The translations under genes and the position numbers were made by a program. DNA of 64,000 nucleotides from Coxiellaceae bacterium (GTDB lineage: Bacteria > Pseudomonadota > Gammaproteobacteria > Coxiellales > Coxiellaceae). The stretch lies in contig JARGNX010000010.1 in NCBI GenBank assembly GCA_029210045.1, forward strand, positions 82,295 through 146,294, in the 5' to 3' direction. How positions within the stretch are numbered: position 1 is the stretch's first letter; every line of letters starts with the position of its first letter. Under the pieces are notes generated by a model that was given only the letters and a program-made list of their open reading frames with translations, was not told the origin of the DNA and ran no database searches. Below, one piece after another: positions 9,324-16,555 of this stretch.

Positions 9324-10406
9324 ATGCCACGCGTATTTAATTTTTCACCGGGTCCGGCCATGATTCCGGACGAAGTAATGCACCAAGCTCATAAGGAATT
9401 CTTAGATTACCAAGGCTTGGGTTATTCGGTTAACGAAATGTCACACCGCAGTTCAACCTTTATGAAATTGGCGGAGAAAATAGAACAAGATTTGCGTGAC
9501 ATATTGTCTGTGCCTGATAATTATCATGTATTAATGATGCAGGGCGGAGCAACTTTACAATATTCAGCGGTGCCTTTAAATCTATTAAATGGCAATAATA
9601 AAGCTGCTTATTTGCAAACAGGAACGTGGTCGAAACGCGGCATTCGTGAAGCTAAAAAATATTGTGATGTTAATGTTGCTGCCAGCAATGAAAATCCTGC
9701 GGCGACTTATATTCCTTCACCGGATAGTTGGAATATTGAAGGTGATGAGGCCTACTTATATTATGTTGATAATGAAACCATTGGTGGTGTAGAGTTTCAT
9801 TCGATTCCAGATAGTAAAGGATTGCCTTTGGTGTCGGATATGTCATCGAACATTTTAACTAAGCCAATCGATATTTCAAAATATGGTTTGATTTTTGCTT
9901 GTTCGCAAAAGACCTTGGCACCTGTTGGTATTACATTGGTTATTGTGCGTGATGATTTGGTGGGTCATGAAAACCCGATGACGCCAGAGATGTGCAGTTA
10001 TAAAAACTTCGTAGACAGTAAATCGCTTTATAATACGATGCCAACTTTCCCATGGTATATGGGCGGTTTAATGTGTGACTGGATTAAGCGCGAAGGTGGG
10101 CTTGAAGAAATGGATCGCCGTGCTAAGCATCGTTCAAACAAGTTATATGACTATATTGACCAAAGTGATTTCTATTCAAACCCAGTAGATCCTGCTTGTC
10201 GTTCACGTGTTAACGTACCATTTTTATTAAAAGATGCGGCTTTAGATGCCAGCTTTTTGGAAGGAGCGACGGCAGTTGGCTTGGCTAATTTAAAAGGTCA
10301 CCGTACCGTTGGTGGTATGCGCGCGAGTATGTATAACTCAATGTCAGAAGCGGGCGTCGATGCTTTGCTCGCCTATATGCAAGCATTTGAAGATAAGGTT
10401 AGTTAA
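9324..10406 (+). CDS. serC: Phosphoserine aminotransferase
   Basis: A PLP enzyme converting 3-phosphohydroxypyruvate to phosphoserine in serine synthesis; it also serves pyridoxal phosphate synthesis. The 360 residues match the usual length. The N-terminus VFNFSPGPAMIP and the PLP lysine Lys196 in ACSQKTLAPVG are characteristic, as are MQGGATLQ and the C-terminal GGMRASMYNSMS. AAGGAA precedes the ATG. It sits directly after gyrA, as in many gammaproteobacteria. The stop codon is immediately followed by the cmk start, so the two are probably translationally coupled. Confidence 0.97.
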   Translation: MPRVFNFSPGPAMIPDEVMHQAHKEFLDYQGLGYSVNEMSHRSSTFMKLAEKIEQDLRDILSVPDNYHVLMMQGGATLQYSAVPLNLLNGNNKAAYLQTGTWSKRGIREAKKYCDVNVAASNENPAATYIPSPDSWNIEGDEAYLYYVDNETIGGVEFHSIPDSKGLPLVSDMSSNILTKPIDISKYGLIFACSQKTLAPVGITLVIVRDDLVGHENPMTPEMCSYKNFVDSKSLYNTMPTFPWYMGGLMCDWIKREGGLEEMDRRAKHRSNKLYDYIDQSDFYSNPVDPACRSRVNVPFLLKDAALDASFLEGATAVGLANLKGHRTVGGMRASMYNSMSEAGVDALLAYMQAFEDKVS

Positions 10407-11102
10407 TTGTCAGATCAAAATAACCCCCCAGTGATTACCATTGATGGCACCAGTGGTTGTGGTAAAGGCACCTTGGCTCATCTGTTAGCGAGTGCCTTAG
10501 ATTGGAACTACTTAGACAGTGGTGCGTTGTATCGTATAGCGGCTTGGGCAACTTTGCAGGAAAATAAGCAGCCCGAAGATAGTGCTGACTATGGCGATTT
10601 TATTCGGCATATATCCATTGAATTTAAACCTTGTGATAATGACACGGGATTTTTGGCCTTCTGCAATGGTGTGAATGTGAGCGATGCCATTCGTGCTGAA
10701 GAGGTTAGTCAAATGGCCTCAAAGGTTTCGTCTTTGCCTGTTGTGCGCCAAGCCTTGATCCAGCAGCAATATGATTTCCGCCAAATGCCAGGGCTCGTCA
10801 CCGACGGGCGTGATATGGGTACGGTGGTGTTTCCTGATGCTGATGTTAAGCTGTATCTCACCGCTAATTTAGATGAGCGTGCTAATCGTCGTTATTTGCA
10901 GCTTAAGAAAAAAGACGAAAACGTACATTTAGATACCATTAAAACAGAACTTGAGAAGCGTGACGCGCGTGATATGGGGCGTGAAAACTCGCCGCTGAAG
11001 CCAGCTGATGATGCGTTGGTGATTGATACCAGTGAGATGGCGATTGATCAAGTGTTCGAAGTGGCTATACAGCAAATACGTAAGTTAATCGTAACCAATT
11101 GA
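10407..11102 (+). CDS. cmk: Cytidylate kinase
   Basis: Phosphorylates CMP and dCMP using ATP. The P-loop GTSGCGKGT (14-22) follows VITIDG, and TDGRDMGTVVFPDA and the lid-region REN/SPL motifs match Cmk. The start is a TTG abutting the serC stop, with AAGG about eight bases before it; no ATG is available. Length (231) is normal. The usual aroA gene between serC and cmk is missing here. rpsA follows after 321 bases containing an inverted repeat and leader hairpins. Confidence 0.96.
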   Translation: MSDQNNPPVITIDGTSGCGKGTLAHLLASALDWNYLDSGALYRIAAWATLQENKQPEDSADYGDFIRHISIEFKPCDNDTGFLAFCNGVNVSDAIRAEEVSQMASKVSSLPVVRQALIQQQYDFRQMPGLVTDGRDMGTVVFPDADVKLYLTANLDERANRRYLQLKKKDENVHLDTIKTELEKRDARDMGRENSPLKPADDALVIDTSEMAIDQVFEVAIQQIRKLIVTN

Positions 11103-11140
11103 ATATAAATCATTTAATTTTAAGTCGACTCAGGCTGCCC

Positions 11141-11272
11141 GGTGGTATATGGGTGTATGGGGGATCCATTTTACGTAAGTAAAGCGCAGCGTAGTGGAAT
11201 ACTGAATCAAGTTCAGCACAGGCTACGCGAGCCATGAAGTAAAATGGGTACGCCGTTCACCTGTATACCGCC
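11141..11272. repeat. Large imperfect inverted repeat, MITE-like
   Basis: The ends GGTGGTATATGGGTG (11141) and CACCTGTATACCGCC (ending 11272) are complementary with few mismatches. Inner arms also pair (CCATTTTAC with GTAAAATGG; GCGTAG with CTACGC; CTGAA with TTCAG at the centre). A 20-base segment recurs at 4649-4668. No coding capacity; a small non-autonomous mobile element or processing hairpin is possible. Confidence 0.6.
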
Positions 11273-11280
11273 AGAGTATC

Positions 11281-11397
11281 TGCGAATTACACTAGTAACA
11301 AAGCCTAAATAGTGTTAGTCTTCGCACTTGAATTGGAGCCTCTTAACCCTGTTTAAGCGGCAAACACACTAACCCAATATCGTCCTACTGATATTGG
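11281..11397 (+). promoter_or_regulatory. Candidate rpsA autoregulatory leader, three hairpins
   Basis: Three stem-loops in a row precede rpsA: TGCGAA/TTCGCA with inner ACACT/AGTGT (11281-11326), CTTAA/TTAAG (11342-11357) and CCAATATC/GATATTGG (11374-11397). The start codon lacks a Shine-Dalgarno sequence. E. coli rpsA likewise has three hairpins and no strong ribosome binding site, and S1 represses its own translation there. The same control is inferred, not shown. Confidence 0.5.
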
Positions 11398-11423
11398 CAA
11401 CAACATAATTGAGTACTATATAT

Positions 11424-13097
11424 ATGACCTCTAATGAAAGTTTTGCTGAACTGTTTGAGCAAAGTCTATTAGCTATTGATTTACGTCCAGGCGCTGTTGT
11501 ATCAGCGGTTGTTATCGACATGCAAGGCGATCGTGTGATCGTTAATGCGGGTCTTAAATCAGATGCCTTTATTCCTTTAACTGAATTCCGTAATGAAGAA
11601 GTTAAAGTGGGTGATCAAGTGGAAGTTGTCGTTGAAACTGTTGAGAACGGTTTTGGTGAAACACGCTTATCACGTGAAAAAGCGAAACGCGCTAAAGTGT
11701 GGATTGCACTTGAGAAGCTGCATACCGAAGATACCATTGTTATGGGTACCATCATCGAACGTGTTAAAGGTGGTTTTACTGTGGACTTAGATTCTGTGCA
11801 TGCGTTCTTGCCAGGTTCTTTGGTAGATATCAAACCTGTGCGTGACCCAGGTTACCTTGAAGGTAAAGAATTAGAATTCAAAATCATTAAAATGGATCAC
11901 AAACGTAATAACGTTGTGGTTTCACGCCGTGCGGTGATGGAACAAGAAAGCAGTGCTGAGCGTCAAGCACGTTTAGACGAGCTGCAAGAAGGCCAAGAAG
12001 TGATGGGTATCGTGAAGAACATCACTGACTACGGTGCATTCGTAGACTTAGGTGGTGTTGATGGTCTGTTGCATATCACGGATATGGCATGGAAACGTGT
12101 TCGTCATCCAAGCGAATTATTAAACGTTGGTGATGAAATTAAAGTTAAGATCCTTAAATTCGATCGTGAGAAGAATCGTGTATCACTAGGCCTGAAACAA
12201 TTGGGCGAAGATCCATGGGAAAACATTGCACGCCGTTACCCAACCAATACACGCATTTATGGTCGCATCACTAATGTAACTGACTATGGTTGCTTTGTTG
12301 AGTTGGAAGAAGGTGTTGAAGGTTTAGTTCATATGTCAGAAATGGATTGGACTAACAAAAACATTCACCCAAGCAAAGTAGTTCAGCCAGGTGAAGAAGT
12401 GCAAGTAATGGTGTTGGATATCAATGAAGAGCGTCGTCGTATCTCATTGGGTATCAAGCAATGTAAAACTAATCCTTGGGATGATTTTGCGCAGTCACAT
12501 CAAGTGGGTGAAAAAGTTAGCGGTAAGATTCGCTCGATCACCGATTTCGGTGTGTTTATTGGCTTGACTGGCGATATCGATGGTTTAGTTCACTTATCTG
12601 ATATTTCATGGGCAGAAGCTGGCGAAGCCGCTGTACGTAACTTCAAGAAAGGTGATGAAGTTGACGCGGTTATTTTGGGTATTGATTCTGAAAGAGAGCG
12701 TATCTCTTTAGGTATTAAGCAACTTGAAAGTGATCCAGTAGGTGAGTTTGTTGAGTCCAACAGCGAAGGCAGTGTTGTTAAAGGTACTGTGACTGAGGTT
12801 GATGCTAAACAAGCGACACTGAGCTTGGGTGAAAACATCGATGGCGTATTACGCATTGCTGAATTCAGCCATGATCGTACTGAAGACTTAACCCAAGAGC
12901 TGAAAGTGGGTGATGAGTTAGAAGTGAAGATCATCAATGTTGATCGTAAATCTCACATGGTAAATGTGTCTGTTAAAGCGCTGCAAGAAACAACACAAGA
13001 GCGTATTGAGAAAACCAATGCCGCTTCTTCTGCAGCGACTAAGACAACTTTAGGTGACCTTCTGAAGGAACAGATGGACAGTAAAGACGAGGAGTAA
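11424..13097 (+). CDS. rpsA: 30S ribosomal protein S1
   Basis: Binds mRNA single strands and brings them to the 30S subunit. ATG 11424 ([14 protein letters not shown]) gives 557 residues, exactly the E. coli length; an in-frame TTG at 11409 would add five residues without support. Six S1 repeats are visible, with the strand [14 protein letters not shown] pattern in repeats three to five ([50 protein letters not shown]). The C-terminal end is acidic ([10 protein letters not shown]). No canonical ribosome binding site is present, which is also the case in E. coli and goes with the hairpin leader upstream. Commonly followed by ihfB, but here lapA comes next. Confidence 0.97.
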   Translation: MTSNESFAELFEQSLLAIDLRPGAVVSAVVIDMQGDRVIVNAGLKSDAFIPLTEFRNEEVKVGDQVEVVVETVENGFGETRLSREKAKRAKVWIALEKLHTEDTIVMGTIIERVKGGFTVDLDSVHAFLPGSLVDIKPVRDPGYLEGKELEFKIIKMDHKRNNVVVSRRAVMEQESSAERQARLDELQEGQEVMGIVKNITDYGAFVDLGGVDGLLHITDMAWKRVRHPSELLNVGDEIKVKILKFDREKNRVSLGLKQLGEDPWENIARRYPTNTRIYGRITNVTDYGCFVELEEGVEGLVHMSEMDWTNKNIHPSKVVQPGEEVQVMVLDINEERRRISLGIKQCKTNPWDDFAQSHQVGEKVSGKIRSITDFGVFIGLTGDIDGLVHLSDISWAEAGEAAVRNFKKGDEVDAVILGIDSERERISLGIKQLESDPVGEFVESNSEGSVVKGTVTEVDAKQATLSLGENIDGVLRIAEFSHDRTEDLTQELKVGDELEVKIINVDRKSHMVNVSVKALQETTQERIEKTNAASSAATKTTLGDLLKEQMDSKDEE

Positions 13098-13114
13098 TTT
13101 CCTTCTCGAAATAA

Positions 13115-13200
13115 ATGTCATCCCGGACAGCCTGCATAGCAGGCGTGATCCGGGAACCAGGTAATATATTACTGGATCCCGCGTCAAGCGCGGGATGACA
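13115..13200. repeat. Pair of dispersed palindromes in opposite orientation
   Basis: A forward copy (TGTCATCCCGGAC... to GATCCGGG, with an inserted CCTGC/GCAGG mini-hairpin) and an inverted copy (CTGGATCCCGCG...CGCGGGATGACA) fill the gap between rpsA and lapA. Together they could fold into one long cruciform or act as a bidirectional terminator. Confidence 0.8.
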
Positions 13201-13221
13201 ACTTACAAGGAAAAGTAAATA

Positions 13222-13512
13222 ATGCGTTATATTTACATTGCATTTTGGGCTGTAGTGGTGCTGCTCGGCATTAGTTTTACCGCCTTAAATTCCCATTCCG
13301 TTTTGATTGATTATTACTTTGGAAATGCTCATCTCGATTTGCCGGTGCTGCTATTTATAGTGTTGCTATTAGGTATTATATTGGGCATTATTGTCATGTT
13401 ACCTGTTGTGCTGCGTGCAAAGTATCAGGCCAGGCGAGTAAAGCGCCGTATTAAACAAACCGAGCAAGAAGTTGACAACTTAAGGCGTATGCCGATTCAG
13501 GAAAGTCATTAG
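13222..13512 (+). CDS. lapA: Lipopolysaccharide assembly protein A (DUF1049)
   Basis: A 96-residue inner-membrane protein with two transmembrane helices (about 3-22 and 40-64) and a short basic, helical cytoplasmic tail (RAKYQARRVKRRIKQTEQE). The pattern SFTALNSHSVLIDYYFG followed by LPVLLFIVLLLGIILG is characteristic of the LapA/YciS family. With LapB it helps control LpxC turnover and so lipopolysaccharide level. AAGGAAAAG precedes the ATG. The next gene begins one base after its stop, forming the standard lapAB operon. Confidence 0.92.
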   Translation: MRYIYIAFWAVVVLLGISFTALNSHSVLIDYYFGNAHLDLPVLLFIVLLLGIILGIIVMLPVVLRAKYQARRVKRRIKQTEQEVDNLRRMPIQESH

Positions 13513-13513
13513 T

Positions 13514-14686
13514 ATGCTGCAATATCTTTTTTTATTATTACCAGTGGCCGCCGTTACCGGGTGGTATACCGGTAATAAACAACGGGTAACTGAGACAGAT
13601 CGCAAAAAAATGTCTGCTCAAATCCGTCGAGATTATTTCGCAGGTCTAAATTACTTAATCAATGAACAACCGGACAAGGCGGTAGATGTATTTGTGCGTT
13701 TGCTTGAGGTTGATAGTGATACTGTCGAAACACATTTGGCTTTAGGTAGTTTATTTCGTCGCCGTGGTGAGGTGGATCGCGCGATACGTATTCATCAAAA
13801 CCTGATAGCTCGTCCGCAGTTAGCTAAAGAATATCGGGTGCAAGCCTTATCTGAATTAGGTCAAGATTACTTAAGCGCAGGTGTGCTGGATCGAGCAGAG
13901 CGATTGTTTCTTGAGCTGGTGGAGTTGGGTGAAGAAAACGTTGCTAGCTTGAAGTATTTATTGCACATTTATCAGCAAGAAAAAAATTGGCAACAAGCGA
14001 TTGCAACCGCTCACAAATTATCCAGTTCGGCTAATGAGCGCATGGATCATGTAATTGCCCAGTATTATTGTGAGTTAGCGCAAAAGGCGCTTTCCGAAGC
14101 AAATCCTACTGAAGCAGAGCGTTGCTTAAAGCGTGCGACAGCAACGGATTCCAAATGTGTGCGCGCTAGTATGATGAAGGCTGAAATCGCTGCTGAGCGC
14201 CAAGATTACCGCGCCGCGGTTCGTTATTACCAACGCATTCGCGAGCAAGATCCCGATTTTCTCACGGAAATCGTTAGTCCATTATGTCAATGTTATCGTG
14301 CACTGAATGACGAGCAGGGCATGGTTGATTATTTGCATGAGTGTCTATTAAAGTTCCCACGTGTATCTATTGTATTGGCGTTATCAGATTATTTGCAAAG
14401 CCGTTACGACGAGCATGCGGCGATTGAGTTTATTGCAGAACAAATTCAGCGTACACCATCACTGCGTGGATTAAAGCACCTAGTTGCATTGTATTTGCTG
14501 CATGCGCACGGTGATATGGAGTTAAAGCTGTCTATTCTTGATAATTTAATGACCGAGTTATTGGCGGACAAGCCGATTTATCAGTGTTCGCAGTGTGGCT
14601 TCTCAGGTCAATCGATGTACTGGCTGTGCCCGAGCTGTAACCACTGGAGCTCACTCAAACCTATCCAAGGCCTCGAAGGCAGCTAG
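13514..14686 (+). CDS. lapB: Lipopolysaccharide assembly protein B
   Basis: Membrane-anchored TPR protein that acts as an adaptor for FtsH degradation of LpxC. The 390 residues begin with one transmembrane helix (1-20, MLQYLFLLLPVAAVTGWYTG). TPR repeats follow (about 45-330, for example VETHLALGSLFRRRGEVDRA). A C-terminal rubredoxin-like zinc module ends it (YQCSQCGFSG and CPSCNHW, four Cys). All hallmark parts and the usual length are present. Its stop is followed by a tandem palindrome block before pyrF, so the lapAB and pyrF transcripts may be separated there. Confidence 0.95.
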   Translation: MLQYLFLLLPVAAVTGWYTGNKQRVTETDRKKMSAQIRRDYFAGLNYLINEQPDKAVDVFVRLLEVDSDTVETHLALGSLFRRRGEVDRAIRIHQNLIARPQLAKEYRVQALSELGQDYLSAGVLDRAERLFLELVELGEENVASLKYLLHIYQQEKNWQQAIATAHKLSSSANERMDHVIAQYYCELAQKALSEANPTEAERCLKRATATDSKCVRASMMKAEIAAERQDYRAAVRYYQRIREQDPDFLTEIVSPLCQCYRALNDEQGMVDYLHECLLKFPRVSIVLALSDYLQSRYDEHAAIEFIAEQIQRTPSLRGLKHLVALYLLHAHGDMELKLSILDNLMTELLADKPIYQCSQCGFSGQSMYWLCPSCNHWSSLKPIQGLEGS

Positions 14687-14689
14687 CTA

Positions 14690-14797
14690 GTTATCCCGGA
14701 CCCGATCCTCATGTTGTCATCCCGGACCCCGATCTTCATGTTGTCATCCCGGACCCCGATCCTCATGTTGTCATCCCGGACCCCGATCCGGGATCCA
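14690..14797. repeat. Tandem 27-bp repeat built on the dispersed palindrome
   Basis: A 27-base unit beginning ATGTTGTCATCCCGGACCCC recurs at 14711, 14738 and 14765, with a degenerate first copy just upstream and a full palindrome closing the array at 14797. The unit equals the dispersed palindrome's left arm plus a linker, so the array looks like slippage amplification of that element. Confidence 0.85.
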
Positions 14798-14896
14798 TTC
14801 TTTGAGTCATAGACTTCATTAGAGCGTTGATTTATACTTATTTTGTGCGAAGGATAATGAATTTCTAGGGATCGGGGGGAACGGAGGAAAATAGTA

Positions 14897-15592
14897 GTGT
14901 CAAACTCACCCATTATTGTTGCGCTCGACTACGACAATATAGAAACAGCTCGTCAATTAGTTCGTAAAATATCACCCGATTTATGCCGATTAAAGGTTGG
15001 TAAGCAAATGTTTACCCAGTATGGCCCGCAATGGGTTGAGGAGCTGGCTGGATTGGGCTTTGATGTGTTTTTGGATCTCAAGTTTCATGATATACCGAAT
15101 ACAGTTGCTAAGGCCTGTGTGGCAGCAGCGAATCTTGGCGTGTGGATGATGAATGTGCATGCCACTGGCGGTTTGACGATGATGCAACAAGCCAAGCAAG
15201 CGCTTGATGATTTAAATGCTTCTGATAAACCGTTATTAATAGCGGTGACGGTATTAACCAGTATGCAACAGACAGACCTGCAGCCGTTGGGTATTAATGA
15301 TGATGTGAATACTTGTGTGAGTCGTTTAGCGGCATTAGCACAGCAGGCAGGCTTAGATGGTGTGGTGTGTTCGGCGCGCGAGGCTGAGATGTTACGTCAG
15401 CAGATGGGTAAGGATTTTTGTTTGGTAACGCCGGGTATTCGTTTGGCCGATGGTGATCAGCAAGATCAAAAACGGGTTATGACGCCGGAAGCTGCGATCG
15501 CAGCGGGGGCTGATTACTTGGTGATTGGTCGTTCGATTACGCAGAGTGAGGACCCTGCTGGCGTACTGCAGTCAGTATTAAAGCAGATTTAG
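14897..15592 (+). CDS. pyrF: Orotidine 5'-phosphate decarboxylase
   Basis: Converts OMP to UMP, the last step of pyrimidine synthesis. A GTG start (14897) is preceded by GGAGG. Signature features are IVALDYDNIETA at the N-terminus, the catalytic Asp-Lys-His-Asp set in DLKFHDIPNT (about 57-66) and the phosphate-binding GADYLVIGRSIT near the C-terminus. Length 231 is standard. The gene follows lapB as in many gammaproteobacteria. A tandem palindromic array lies upstream and a single palindrome downstream. Confidence 0.97.
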   Translation: MSNSPIIVALDYDNIETARQLVRKISPDLCRLKVGKQMFTQYGPQWVEELAGLGFDVFLDLKFHDIPNTVAKACVAAANLGVWMMNVHATGGLTMMQQAKQALDDLNASDKPLLIAVTVLTSMQQTDLQPLGINDDVNTCVSRLAALAQQAGLDGVVCSAREAEMLRQQMGKDFCLVTPGIRLADGDQQDQKRVMTPEAAIAAGADYLVIGRSITQSEDPAGVLQSVLKQI

Positions 15593-15593
15593 G

Positions 15594-15624
15594 TTGTCAT
15601 CCCGGCCTCCGAGCCGGGGTCCAT
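15594..15624. repeat. Dispersed GC-rich palindrome after pyrF
   Basis: TTGTCATCCCGGC-CTCCGA-GCCGGGGTCC begins just after the pyrF stop and can form a stem of about six G-C pairs. Same family as the other intergenic palindromes. Confidence 0.8.
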
Positions 15625-15688
15625 ATCATATAGATCACGGATAAACGATTGTGTCGTTTTCCGCGGTGACAGAATAAGGAGAGTGCTT

Positions 15689-16402
15689 ATGGATACGGAT
15701 TGCGATAAGAAATACCGAGCAAATTTTGCTGGGCACCAGCAGTTTCAGGGCGAAATTGACGGCAAGCGCTGCGTTGTACCGATTAGTGTTGGCCAGCATT
15801 ATGTTGAGGGCGAAAAATTTAAGGCATTGATGCAGTTGATCAATGCGCACTTTTCTTCGTGTGATGTGATTGTGATTGATTTATTGCAACGACATACATT
15901 ACGGTTACAGCAAAACTTAGATTATCGTGGTTGTTGGGGTAAAGCGGTTGAGCTGGGTGGTCAGTGGTTGGAGCGTAACCAGGCGGCGATAGATAGTTTA
16001 ACTATACCGCATCGAGTACGAGCGTGGCATGAGTGGTTGTATGGGGTGTCTTATCTTAAGCAGCGCAAACTTATTGATTACCTTTATCAGACTCATCCTG
16101 ATGTTCGTCAAGCGTTTGATGAGAGTGCGGCAAATTTTACGCGTCGTTATGTTGAACGTTATCCGCATTTAAAAGATTTTCCTTTGCAGGTGGCTGATGT
16201 CTGCATGCAGTATGTGAGGGAAGAATGCAGTGTAATGCCTTTGTGGGTGAATGAGGGTTACAACTATGAAGTCTATGCGGGTAAGCGTATTCCGGGGATG
16301 GTGGCGATTTATGAGTTACTGGTGAAGCCTCGTCACCGTGATTTGCTGCGTTGGCTGCGGGTGAATATGCGCAGTGTTAAGCAGTCTGAATTAGCTGTTT
16401 AA
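15689..16402 (+). CDS. tRNA-dependent cyclodipeptide synthase
   Basis: Uses two aminoacyl-tRNAs to make a cyclic dipeptide (diketopiperazine). I choose ATG 15689, seven bases after AAGGAG; a GTG at 15683 would touch the ribosome binding site. The 237 residues match the family. Ser33 in PISVGQHY corresponds to the aminoacyl-accepting Ser37 of AlbC, and Tyr175/Glu179 in QYVREE correspond to Tyr178/Glu182 with the same spacing. Position 36 is Gln rather than the Asn of the NYQ subgroup, so the XYP subgroup known from Rickettsiella and Fluoribacter is more likely. No oxidase or methyltransferase tailoring gene adjoins it. The product cannot be predicted. Confidence 0.82.
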   Translation: MDTDCDKKYRANFAGHQQFQGEIDGKRCVVPISVGQHYVEGEKFKALMQLINAHFSSCDVIVIDLLQRHTLRLQQNLDYRGCWGKAVELGGQWLERNQAAIDSLTIPHRVRAWHEWLYGVSYLKQRKLIDYLYQTHPDVRQAFDESAANFTRRYVERYPHLKDFPLQVADVCMQYVREECSVMPLWVNEGYNYEVYAGKRIPGMVAIYELLVKPRHRDLLRWLRVNMRSVKQSELAV

Positions 16403-16555
16403 CGCGTAACATTTGAGGTGTGATGGCGAATCGAGTAGGGTGACTATAAATAAAGTAGAATAAATTCATTAAGTTAACTAAGTTTTTCATAATAATATTA
16501 CTTTAAGCTTCCTTGAGTATACTTATCTACGGTCTAGTATGTGAGTGAATAGTTG

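Larger units (their letters stand above)
11103..11423. other. Intergenic region cmk-rpsA
   Basis: 321 bases without a gene. The left half (11141-11272) is a large imperfect inverted repeat. The right half (11281-11397) folds into three successive hairpins just before rpsA. I see no small ORF worth calling. Confidence 0.6.

Noticed and set aside
14690..14797. CRISPR array
   Set aside because: Units are head-to-tail without spacers, short, and the repeat belongs to the dispersed palindrome family. No cas genes are present.
14683..14913. Minus-strand ORF with repeated GVRDDNM peptide units
   Set aside because: It is only the reverse strand of the 27-base tandem palindrome array and overlaps the pyrF start. 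No ribosome binding site and no family match.
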